Part shown: piece after piece, positions 6,548 to 12,952 of the stretch
Layout of the letters: each line of letters opens with the position of its first letter
Numbering within the stretch: position 1 is the stretch's first letter
IMG/VR virus record: IMGVR_UViG_3300025010_000110
Span: 1-43,840 of that record
Strand: one strand, 5' to 3'
DNA: 43,840 nt
From: a virus
Position numbers and translations under genes: made by a program
The notes under the pieces: model-generated
What the model was told of the DNA's origin: nothing
Databases searched by the model: none
What the model saw: the letters and a program-made list of their open reading frames with translations, nothing else

Positions 6548-6958
6548 ATGTTTAGTAAATTGATTGAAAAGATCAGGGTAGAGAAAGCATTGAAGTTTCT
6601 GGATTATGAGAACAGGAAGAATAGGGAGCGTGAAATTGAATTGGAGTGGGATAAGAAAGTTATGGAGGTCAAAGAAAAAGCCATAGAAAAATGTAAAGAA
6701 CTCCAGATAGAACTGTTGGACGACACACGATCTATGTATGTGGTTTACTTTTCCGACAAAAGCAGACTCAACGAGGAAATAGCCAGACTCCGGGCAGTGC
6801 ATGAACACTGGGAGGAAGTAATTAAAGCAGACAAGCAGTACGACTTACTTCTGGCAGAAAAAGATAAGCAGATCAAATACATGCAGGAGATAATTAATAA
6901 CATGCTCAAAAACACACAGCCAGTCAATATTAACAATTCAAACTTGGGAAGAGCATGA
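6548..6958 (+). CDS. Coiled-coil protein, 136 aa
   Basis: Start chosen at the ATG at 6548, behind AAGGAG and downstream of the tRNA-like element; the longer frame would run through that element. Nearly all residues are charged and helical (long Glu/Lys runs such as REREIELEWDKK), so it is an extended coiled coil. The C-terminus is Asn-rich. Function unknown; scaffold-like or regulatory. Confidence 0.6.
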   Translation: MFSKLIEKIRVEKALKFLDYENRKNREREIELEWDKKVMEVKEKAIEKCKELQIELLDDTRSMYVVYFSDKSRLNEEIARLRAVHEHWEEVIKADKQYDLLLAEKDKQIKYMQEIINNMLKNTQPVNINNSNLGRA

Positions 6959-7212
6959 TCAATTCACTTAGAAACTGTCCCGACTGTGGAGTTAATCCCG
7001 GAGAAAAGCACCACTTCCAATGTGATGTACAAAGATGCTCTGTCTGTGGAGGGCAAAGGCTACAATGTGAGGATGAATGTGCAGAACACGATCCCAATTT
7101 TGCACGCTGGACAGGTATCTGGCCCGGCAAAGCCGAGGCTGACTATCTGGGTATAGATCTGAACCAATTATACACAAAGGGCTATCACAAAATATTCTTT
7201 GTAAAACACTAA
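6955..7212 (+). CDS. Small double zinc-finger protein, 85 aa
   Basis: Coupled by ATGA to the coiled-coil gene. Cys/His pattern CPDCG, HHFQCDVQRCSVCGGQ, then CEDECAEHD, followed by FARWTGIWPGKAEADYLGIDLN. This Cys pattern with the RWTGIWPG segment is common in small uncharacterised proteins of phages and bacteria (from memory). Probably binds zinc; the role is unknown. Confidence 0.65.
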   Translation: MINSLRNCPDCGVNPGEKHHFQCDVQRCSVCGGQRLQCEDECAEHDPNFARWTGIWPGKAEADYLGIDLNQLYTKGYHKIFFVKH

Positions 7213-7213
7213 A

Positions 7214-7310
7214 CCGGAAGTAGGGTAAGCTCAAATCTCCGGGCAGCCGAAAGTGCACTCGTTCTGTCTGTAACCAACTAAAGTTGGGGAAAGCCTCTGC
7301 CCTACTTCTC
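7214..7310 (+). ncRNA. Structured leader RNA A (riboswitch-like)
   Basis: An outer 9-bp stem, GAAGTAGGG (7217-7225) with CCCTACTTC (7300-7308), encloses a perfect hairpin CCAAC-TAAA-GTTGG (7274-7287) and further short helices. GGGCAG (7241-7246) can alternatively pair with CTGCCC (7297-7302). That competes with the outer stem for the same CCC and gives two exclusive folds. It lies between stop 7212 and the secreted-protein gene at 7327. I do not recognise a known riboswitch or ribozyme consensus. Confidence 0.5.
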
Positions 7311-7326
7311 TTTCAAAAGGACACAA

Positions 7327-7662
7327 ATGAAAATAATACTACTACTTACAGCTCTGACACTTGCTGGAACCCAAGACTACCTCAATGGATACAACGAAGG
7401 CTGGCAGATAGGCTACTGCTGTGCATCTGAGAAATGCTTGCTTATGGAAATCAATGGAATCTCTACACCGAGCTCACCTATGCCCTGGTTGTCTCCAGAA
7501 GACGAGGCTATTATAAAGGATGTTCCAAAGGATACAGCCTACTACTGGGGATATGACAACGGCTTCAATCAAGCCTGGGGAAGAAGGCCCTCCCCTTTCA
7601 CAAAAGATCCCAGTTACTACAAGAAAAATGGAAAAATAAAAAATACCTGTCGCTATAATTGA
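7327..7662 (+). CDS. Small exported protein, 111 aa
   Basis: ATG after AAAAGGACACAA, downstream of structured RNA A. The N-terminus MKIILLLTALTLAGTQ is a clear signal peptide. The mature part has four Cys (two adjacent, GYCCASEKC, and a late NTCRY) that may form disulfides, plus repeated Tyr/Trp-Gly motifs (YNEGWQIGY, YYWGYDNGFNQAWG). A periplasmic or surface role is likely; no family recognised. Confidence 0.6.
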   Translation: MKIILLLTALTLAGTQDYLNGYNEGWQIGYCCASEKCLLMEINGISTPSSPMPWLSPEDEAIIKDVPKDTAYYWGYDNGFNQAWGRRPSPFTKDPSYYKKNGKIKNTCRYN

Positions 7663-7692
7663 AAATAATTTATATTACCTAATGGTAACCAA

Positions 7693-7758
7693 GAGTGAAG
7701 GTGACCCCTGCTTCTCCTAAGGGTAGGATAGCCTTCATTCAACATTTCAACTTAGGAG
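7693..7758 (+). promoter_or_regulatory. Structured leader RNA B, pseudoknot with SD sequestration
   Basis: The outer stem GAGTGAAGG (7693-7701)/CCTTCATTC (7732-7740) encloses hairpin TCCT (7715-7718)/AGGA (7725-7728). Its loop GGGT (7721-7724) can pair with upstream ACCC (7704-7707) as an H-type pseudoknot. CTCCTAAG (7714-7721) is also the exact complement of CTTAGGAG (7751-7758), which carries the Shine-Dalgarno site used at 7765. The pseudoknot and the SD-masking helix exclude each other, the logic of a translational switch for the replication gene. Confidence 0.5.
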
Positions 7759-7764
7759 TCAAAA

Positions 7765-7809
7765 TTGATCACAGATCCATTTAAACCAACAAACCAAAGT
7801 AAACCATGA
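7765..7809 (+). CDS. Possible leader peptide, 14 aa
   Basis: TTG start 6 bases after AGGAG (7754-7758). The peptide is MITDPFKPTNQSKP, and its stop overlaps the ATG of the replication gene (ATGA, 7806-7809). The replication gene has no good ribosome-binding site of its own, so translation may reach it by coupling through this leader. The call rests on SD position and overlap only. Confidence 0.4.
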   Translation: MITDPFKPTNQSKP

Positions 7810-9725
7810 AACAGTTTAGCGCAAGTAATTTGCGACTGAAATCTGTGGGCTGGCTAAAACAATACAGAGGAATCAAAAAACTGGAGGTCTTCAAGCACAG
7901 TGACCTTTATCAGCTTTGGAGCTATTTGTATGGAGAAGCCCTGGCTCACGACCTGGAAATTGATGGAAACTACCTCAGACCGGGACACCTCCTCACAAGT
8001 CGCAAGAGGATAGCTGAAGACCTTGGTATCTCGGAACATGCTGTAGAGAGAAGATTGAAGCGGTTATTAAAGCTCAATGAGATTGTGGAGTTCACCTTCA
8101 CCAAGTACAGAATTTTCTATCTGACCCGGTGGAATGAGCTACAAAAAAACAACCAAGAGAACTGGGATATTCCCAAAGATTTGATGGAAACCGTGTTCAA
8201 AAAGTACCTAAAAAACCCGCACACCACTTGTCCACCAAAAGAAAACCATAAATTGAAGCCAGAAACCTGTAGAGAAAACTTCTACTTTGGCACTAAAACT
8301 GGTCAATTTTCAATAAAAACAGCATTTTACTCGGTAAAATTTAAACAAGGAAATTCTCCAAAAGTTTTGCTGTCAAAACAGGTTTTAAAGCAAAAAGTGA
8401 AAAACCCGCACACATACAATAATGATCAGTTCCATTATTATCTATCTATTATTAAAGATCAATCTTCTATGGATACAGTATATGATCTATTATCTCTATC
8501 TAAGAAACAAAGGAATAATAATGGAACTGAAGGGCATTTCCCCGGCCCAACCCTGCTTTCTAACGAAAGCATTGTTTCACCGGAGAGAAATGCTGAGAAC
8601 TCTTTTAAAATTAAAAAAACAAAGGAACTTAACACTCACACCGGAAATAAGAACATAATTGATGTATCCGGTTTATTTGATCAAAACAAATCCTCAGAAC
8701 TCAAAAAACTCAAATCTGAGAAAAACAAAATAATTAATATTCCTTCCCGGATTCTTGACAGCTATCACGAAAAGATCCAGATTCTTGAGAACTTAAATAA
8801 GATTCTCGGATTTAAACACAAACTTCCCCCGGTGACAAGTTTATTTCCGGCCAGCCAAAGCAAATTGGTGCTGGACTGTTTTTCAGTGCTCCAGGACATA
8901 AAAACGGGCAATTTCCACAATTACAAGTTCAATTCTCGCTGGATGTCCCAGTTTAAGGTCACAGAGTGGCCTGGAAGGGCCGATTGGGTCTCCTGGGAGG
9001 AAATATCCACCCAACTGGCGAAGTCGGCTCAGAACTACTCTGAGAGCCTTAAAAACACAAAGGGTGAAAAGTACAAAAACAAATCACTTTTGAAATTTCT
9101 ATACAACCGAGGCACCCAGAAGTCCAACATGTTGAAATACCTGAATGTTGGAGTCCAAGGTAAGAATCACATCCTGTCTCAGAACTTTTTTAACAAAATC
9201 TCAGATAATGCGAAAATTCCATTCGAAAAATTGTATAATGATTTTGTGGCAAAGCGACAGGGTGAATCAAAAGACTTTTACTGGGCAAATGTTTATAATC
9301 TCGAAAAGTGGTATGAATCCAACATTATGGAGCTGTATATCTTAAATTATAACAAAAACTGGTCCTGCATTAACAGGTTTGAGAGATTAGCACTTTACCT
9401 CAATGAGTATTCTCAGGAAAAATGCAAATGGTTTGATGATATTTTAGATGTCAGCAGTAAGAGTTTCTTCTCTTTTACCAGTTGGCTGCTTTACGAACAT
9501 GATGCCACTTTGCAGGTAAACGCAGCACAAGCCGATAAGAAAGGCATGGAGATGTGGAAGAATGACAGTGATCAAAAAATAGTAATAGATGAAAAAAGGC
9601 AACAGTACCTGTTTGAGGGAATGAACTACAATGATGCAAGCAACATGGCTGAGTTTTCTTGGTGGGCAGGGTTTAAGAGGAAGTGGGTAGGACACACACT
9701 TGAGAGAATGAGAGGGGTGGTTTAA
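7806..9725 (+). CDS. Replication initiator-like protein
   Basis: 639 aa. Residues about 10-115 form a winged helix typical of phage replisome organisers (SRKRIAEDLGISEHAVERRLKRLLK, then a wing with EFTFTKYRIFYL). Residues about 130-310 are a low-complexity Lys/Asn/Ser-rich linker. Residues about 320-639 are a second domain that is duplicated as a separate protein in the next gene (shared LQDIK-G-F--YKF, WEE, AAQN/SAQN, FLYN, LKY). Initiators of this shape bind an origin, often inside their own gene, and recruit DnaB; a DnaB-like helicase is encoded at 21735. A 14-bp repeat and an AT-rich stretch in the linker region could be that origin. Confidence 0.55.
   Translation: MKQFSASNLRLKSVGWLKQYRGIKKLEVFKHSDLYQLWSYLYGEALAHDLEIDGNYLRPGHLLTSRKRIAEDLGISEHAVERRLKRLLKLNEIVEFTFTKYRIFYLTRWNELQKNNQENWDIPKDLMETVFKKYLKNPHTTCPPKENHKLKPETCRENFYFGTKTGQFSIKTAFYSVKFKQGNSPKVLLSKQVLKQKVKNPHTYNNDQFHYYLSIIKDQSSMDTVYDLLSLSKKQRNNNGTEGHFPGPTLLSNESIVSPERNAENSFKIKKTKELNTHTGNKNIIDVSGLFDQNKSSELKKLKSEKNKIINIPSRILDSYHEKIQILENLNKILGFKHKLPPVTSLFPASQSKLVLDCFSVLQDIKTGNFHNYKFNSRWMSQFKVTEWPGRADWVSWEEISTQLAKSAQNYSESLKNTKGEKYKNKSLLKFLYNRGTQKSNMLKYLNVGVQGKNHILSQNFFNKISDNAKIPFEKLYNDFVAKRQGESKDFYWANVYNLEKWYESNIMELYILNYNKNWSCINRFERLALYLNEYSQEKCKWFDDILDVSSKSFFSFTSWLLYEHDATLQVNAAQADKKGMEMWKNDSDQKIVIDEKRQQYLFEGMNYNDASNMAEFSWWAGFKRKWVGHTLERMRGVV
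8211..8530. other. Candidate replication origin inside the initiator gene
   Basis: The 14-mer AAAAACCCGCACAC occurs at 8211-8224 and 8400-8413. It is followed at about 8412-8530 by a markedly AT-rich stretch with repeated CTATTAT/ATCTAT words. Iteron-like repeats next to an AT-rich unwinding region within an initiator gene is the arrangement of lambda-type origins. This is inference; both copies also encode the same KNPHT pentapeptide. Confidence 0.3.
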
Positions 9726-9726
9726 C

Positions 9727-10752
9727 ATGCAACAGGGTACATCAGACGAAAATTACATCCAAAAAGTAGAGATAATTGCTAAAATCTGCAAAACAATGGG
9801 GTTTAACCACATTTTACCCTCTACCAACGGTTTTCTCATGCAGGAGCCATCCAAGCTGATTTACTCCACACTTGAAGTTCTTCAGGACATAAAAGATGGA
9901 AAGTTCAAGGATTACAAATTCGATTCGCTGTGGTTCCACAAGTTTGGGGCACACAGATGGCCTGCAGGAGGTACAGAGACATCTTGGGAAGAAGTTAGTG
10001 CAGAACTGGAGAAAGCAGCCCAGAATTGCTCCCAGGGGCTCACAGACAACCCAAACCTGTCCAAACCGGGAAGTGTACTGGAGTTTCTATACAACAGCTA
10101 TTCCAAAAAGTCCGAGTTTCTCAAATATGTGAATAGGGAGAAGATTGATGTTGGGTACCTTGTGCTTCAGAAATGCAAGTCAGAGATCAGGGAAGAGTGC
10201 AGACCTGTGTTTGAGAGAATCTGGAAAAATCACATAAGTGCCCAGGAATGGGCCGATGAGTACAGGTATTGGAAAGCTATTCTGGAGTTCCAGACTTGGT
10301 ACCACAAAAATATATTTGACCTGTACTGCATAAACAACTATGGAGACCCCAAGCAAGACAAAGGCAAGGGGAACTGGGAGATTTGTGGAAGGTTTAGGCG
10401 AATAGGTGATGCCATGGAACAGTTCCTTAATGAGAGAGAAGATGTGCCTACGGAATTTTACAGAATGGGAACCACATGTTTCTCTTGGTTTAAAAAATGG
10501 CTGTATCGGGAAACAGGTTGTTATCTGGAATTTGATCCCCAAAGAACTGAGTTCATTACCAAAGAAAGTTGGCATAAGTATGTTGTAGAGCAGTACAGAG
10601 AAGAGAGAAAGTCTGGTTTAAAAGAGGACTTTGAATACCTGAACTGCTATGAGGAAATGCAGGAAATGCAGAGAGAAGAGAAAGAGTTGGTTGATAAGTG
10701 GTATCCGGGATATATGGCAATGAAGACTCACAATTTAGCAGAACTGATTTAA
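9727..10752 (+). CDS. Paralogue of the initiator C-terminal domain, 341 aa
   Basis: Starts 1 base after the initiator stop. Residues about 10-140 align with residues about 325-460 of the upstream protein: GF-H-LP near the start, then VLQDIK-GKF-DYKFDS, W-EVS-EL-KAAQN, S-LEFLYN and K-EFLKYVN. Both then end in a helical Trp/Tyr-rich domain. It lacks the winged helix. It probably works with the initiator, for example as a helicase-loader-like or oligomerisation partner, but no catalytic motif is visible. A tandem duplication followed by divergence explains the pair. Confidence 0.6.
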   Translation: MQQGTSDENYIQKVEIIAKICKTMGFNHILPSTNGFLMQEPSKLIYSTLEVLQDIKDGKFKDYKFDSLWFHKFGAHRWPAGGTETSWEEVSAELEKAAQNCSQGLTDNPNLSKPGSVLEFLYNSYSKKSEFLKYVNREKIDVGYLVLQKCKSEIREECRPVFERIWKNHISAQEWADEYRYWKAILEFQTWYHKNIFDLYCINNYGDPKQDKGKGNWEICGRFRRIGDAMEQFLNEREDVPTEFYRMGTTCFSWFKKWLYRETGCYLEFDPQRTEFITKESWHKYVVEQYREERKSGLKEDFEYLNCYEEMQEMQREEKELVDKWYPGYMAMKTHNLAELI

Positions 10753-10761
10753 GGAGCAAAT

Positions 10762-11046
10762 ATGCAAGTAATTTGGAAAGAGAGAGTGCCTTATGAAGCC
10801 CAGTTCACACTCCAGATGCCCAGGGCTGCTAGAGTGCTTAGTGTGCAGATGCAGAATGGAGATCCCTACCTTTGGTTTCTTATACCTGACACCAGTGCTG
10901 ACAAAGTAGAACGTAAATTCTACCAGTATGGAACCGGAGAGCAGGTTGAAGAGATCAAGGGAAAGTACATTGGTACTTTTCAAGTAGAAAATTATTTTGT
11001 GTTTCATCTTTTTGAGGATTCAGTAGAAGGTAGGGTGGCTTGGTGA
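10762..11046 (+). CDS. Conserved small phage protein, 94 aa
   Basis: ATG after AAGGAGCAAAT. The core (RVLSVQMQNGDPYLWFLIP, FYQYGTG, YIGTFQ, FVFHLFE) matches a widespread uncharacterised family of about 90-residue beta-rich phage and bacterial proteins I know by this pattern. Role unknown. Confidence 0.6.
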   Translation: MQVIWKERVPYEAQFTLQMPRAARVLSVQMQNGDPYLWFLIPDTSADKVERKFYQYGTGEQVEEIKGKYIGTFQVENYFVFHLFEDSVEGRVAW

Positions 11047-11255
11047 ATTTAAAAATGATAATAGAAGTCCAGCCTAGTGAGTTCAGTGATGGGTTTATGA
11101 ACATGAGGGTAGAGACTTTCTACAAGGGTCACAAGAAGTCGGTAAAGAAAGTTCTCCCAGTGTTTCTAAGTGCTGGCGTGCTCGAAGCAACTTTTGAGAT
11201 GGCTAAGAAGGATTTAATACAGGCTTGGCAGCTTGAGGAGAAAGTCAATGAGTGA
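11043..11255 (+). CDS. Hypothetical protein, 70 aa
   Basis: A GTG at 11043 overlaps the previous stop; an ATG at 11055 is an alternative start. Small, mixed alpha/beta, no motif. It is in a run of genes that overlap by 1-20 bases. Confidence 0.45.
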   Translation: MNLKMIIEVQPSEFSDGFMNMRVETFYKGHKKSVKKVLPVFLSAGVLEATFEMAKKDLIQAWQLEEKVNE

Positions 11256-11424
11256 GGAATACAAGAAATACTCTGGTAAGTGTGATGACTGTTTTTGGGA
11301 CACCCAGGAAGGCAAAGACTACTTCAGGGATAATGCAGACAAATGGGAAGATGAATACCCATGCACTGGCTGTAGAAATGATAATTTTAAACCCATAAGA
11401 AAACAGGAGAAATTTGAATTATGA
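11248..11424 (+). CDS. Small Cys-rich protein, 58 aa
   Basis: Start at the ATG at 11248, 8 bases after GAGGAG; the stop of the previous gene overlaps. The pattern CDDC, then YPCTGCRND, suggests one zinc site of two CxxC pairs. Role unknown. Confidence 0.55.
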   Translation: MSEEYKKYSGKCDDCFWDTQEGKDYFRDNADKWEDEYPCTGCRNDNFKPIRKQEKFEL

Positions 11425-11648
11425 GAAAAACATTAATACTTATCCCTAAGTCGGCAAAGCCAATCACACACATCACTCTGTACTTCATAGATGGCAAGAA
11501 AGAAGTTGTGGAAGCCCAGAGCTACAAAGAAGCCATAGCAAAGATTAAGCTCTCTACGGCAAAACTGGGACACCTGTGGATGTACTATGAGAACAAAGAC
11601 AACACCTGGAAGTTCGACAAGAAACTAAAGACATGGGTGAAGAAGTGA
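11421..11648 (+). CDS. Hypothetical protein, 75 aa
   Basis: ATGA overlap with the gene before. Basic, with beta strands and a Lys-rich C-terminus. No recognised family. Confidence 0.5.
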   Translation: MRKTLILIPKSAKPITHITLYFIDGKKEVVEAQSYKEAIAKIKLSTAKLGHLWMYYENKDNTWKFDKKLKTWVKK

Positions 11649-11866
11649 TCAGAATACGACTGATTGTCAACATACAGGGTGGCAGAACTATTCTCACCGA
11701 TGGAGATCTCTACAGCACCATAGATGATTGGTTAGTCCTGTTTGAGAGAATAGGAAATAGCACTGTTCGTGGAGAGGGATTATTTACTACTGTAAACAAC
11801 CAGAAGGTATTTGTGAACGGACACTGCATAGAGAGCTTGTCTTATGAAGTGAGTGTGATTACATGA
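11633..11866 (+). CDS. Hypothetical protein, 77 aa
   Basis: The ATG at 11633 overlaps the previous gene by 16 bases; an in-frame GTG at 11645 would give a GTGA overlap and may be the real start. Predicted beta-rich. Function unknown. Confidence 0.45.
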   Translation: MGEEVIRIRLIVNIQGGRTILTDGDLYSTIDDWLVLFERIGNSTVRGEGLFTTVNNQKVFVNGHCIESLSYEVSVIT

Positions 11867-12033
11867 GTCCCCAAGGTTATGATTGGTGGAAGCTACTTAA
11901 AGATGATCGTGTAGCTGATTATAAGATCAATAACATCTCTAAAGATCCCAAGGGAAATATAGTTGTGGACATAGATATTGTACTAAAAGCTACTGTTCAG
12001 CAAGTGGATTTTAAAGGAGTGGTGTCAAGATGA
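11863..12033 (+). CDS. Hypothetical protein, 56 aa
   Basis: Fills the gap between neighbours with ATGA overlaps at both ends (11863-11866 and 12030-12033), which is the main evidence that it is real. Sequence begins MSPQGYDWWKLL; no motif recognised. Confidence 0.5.
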   Translation: MSPQGYDWWKLLKDDRVADYKINNISKDPKGNIVVDIDIVLKATVQQVDFKGVVSR

Positions 12034-12842
12034 GCATAGCAGAAGGTATGTATGTGAAAACATATTTGGGTATAATGAAGCCAAAGCCAAAGCTCTATGG
12101 GAAAATACTCATTGACATACTGTTCAAAAGAGCAAGACAGAAGGCCACAGGTGACTTCATACGATCACCTAATGCCTGTCACTTGTCTAAGAAAACTGGT
12201 TTCATCAGATGGCGAGAACTGAAGCGGATAGAATACATGGGAGAGCTGTGGTGTTGGGAAGTCAAGACTCAGCTAGGCTATGCACTACACTGTGATGAGC
12301 AGCAGAAATTACTCACTCCAGATGGCTATGTGAAACTCAGAGACCTCAATGTGGGTGACATGACAGTCAACAATGGTAGAACCTGGTGTGGAGAGAATCC
12401 ACTGGAGGACGATCTGTTCCTGAAGTACCACATGCTGTTCCACAAATTTAATGAGTTCGAGGTGGGTAAGATGTATAAGGCTCAGCCTGAATTGTTGGCT
12501 GATAAAATATACAGTGAGTATCCCAGATCACATGTGCACAAGAGCAATAAAACTCTTCCCAGTACAAAGGGGAAGTGTCTTGTGTGTGGGAAAGAACATT
12601 TTGGAGTAACTGATCACTACTGTGATGGTGACATAGGCAATGATGATCCCCTGAATAAGATTTCGCTGTGTATAGGTTGTCACAACAAAGTTCACCGGGG
12701 AATTGAGTTTCAGTATGTGATCCCCAATAGGGTTGTGAGTATTGAGCCAATAGGAAAGAAGCACTGCTACCACATAATGATGAATCACAAGGGCAGGCAG
12801 TACAGAGACAACACAATAGTCAATGGGTTTATAACAAGATGA
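12030..12842 (+). CDS. Free-standing Hint-domain HNH endonuclease (degenerate intein)
   Basis: 270 aa. Intein-type blocks flank an HNH nuclease. Residues about 65-105 (GELWCWEVKT, then CDEQQKLLTPDGYVKLRDL-VGD) match the Hint TPDH/LT-dG block. Residues about 180-225 (CLVCG, TDHYCDG, CIGCHNKVH) are an HNH zinc finger. The last 40 residues (VVSIEPIGKKHCYHI, then NTIVNGFITR) match the C-terminal splicing blocks. The final His-Asn and the +1 nucleophile are missing because the protein stops at FITR, and no clear block A is seen around Cys49, so splicing is not expected. Probably a homing endonuclease derived from an intein. It sits 0.9 kb upstream of an intein-bearing ThyX. ATGA overlaps tie it to both neighbours. 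Confidence 0.65.
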   Translation: MSIAEGMYVKTYLGIMKPKPKLYGKILIDILFKRARQKATGDFIRSPNACHLSKKTGFIRWRELKRIEYMGELWCWEVKTQLGYALHCDEQQKLLTPDGYVKLRDLNVGDMTVNNGRTWCGENPLEDDLFLKYHMLFHKFNEFEVGKMYKAQPELLADKIYSEYPRSHVHKSNKTLPSTKGKCLVCGKEHFGVTDHYCDGDIGNDDPLNKISLCIGCHNKVHRGIEFQYVIPNRVVSIEPIGKKHCYHIMMNHKGRQYRDNTIVNGFITR

Positions 12843-12952
12843 CACTGTTTGAATTTGTGGGTCACCTGTGGGTAACAGCAGCCATAATATTCCTTCTGGG
12901 TGTGTGGCGATATTGTAAAGTTACTAAGAACAATGAGGAGATCAGAGAATGA
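12839..12952 (+). CDS. Small membrane protein, 37 aa
   Basis: Coupled on both sides by ATGA overlaps. One hydrophobic span (HLWVTAAIIFLLGVW) followed by a basic, then acidic tail. Function unknown. Confidence 0.5.
   Translation: MTLFEFVGHLWVTAAIIFLLGVWRYCKVTKNNEEIRE

Noticed and set aside
7214-7310. Assigning RNA A to a known riboswitch, ribozyme or tRNA class
   Set aside because: No conserved core of the cobalamin, TPP, c-di-GMP, hammerhead, HDV or twister classes could be matched by eye, and no T loop is present, so it is left unassigned.
12079-12842. Active intein at 12030
   Set aside because: The terminal Asn and +1 nucleophile are absent and the gene ends at FITR, so a splicing intein is not supported; a free-standing Hint-HNH protein was called instead.
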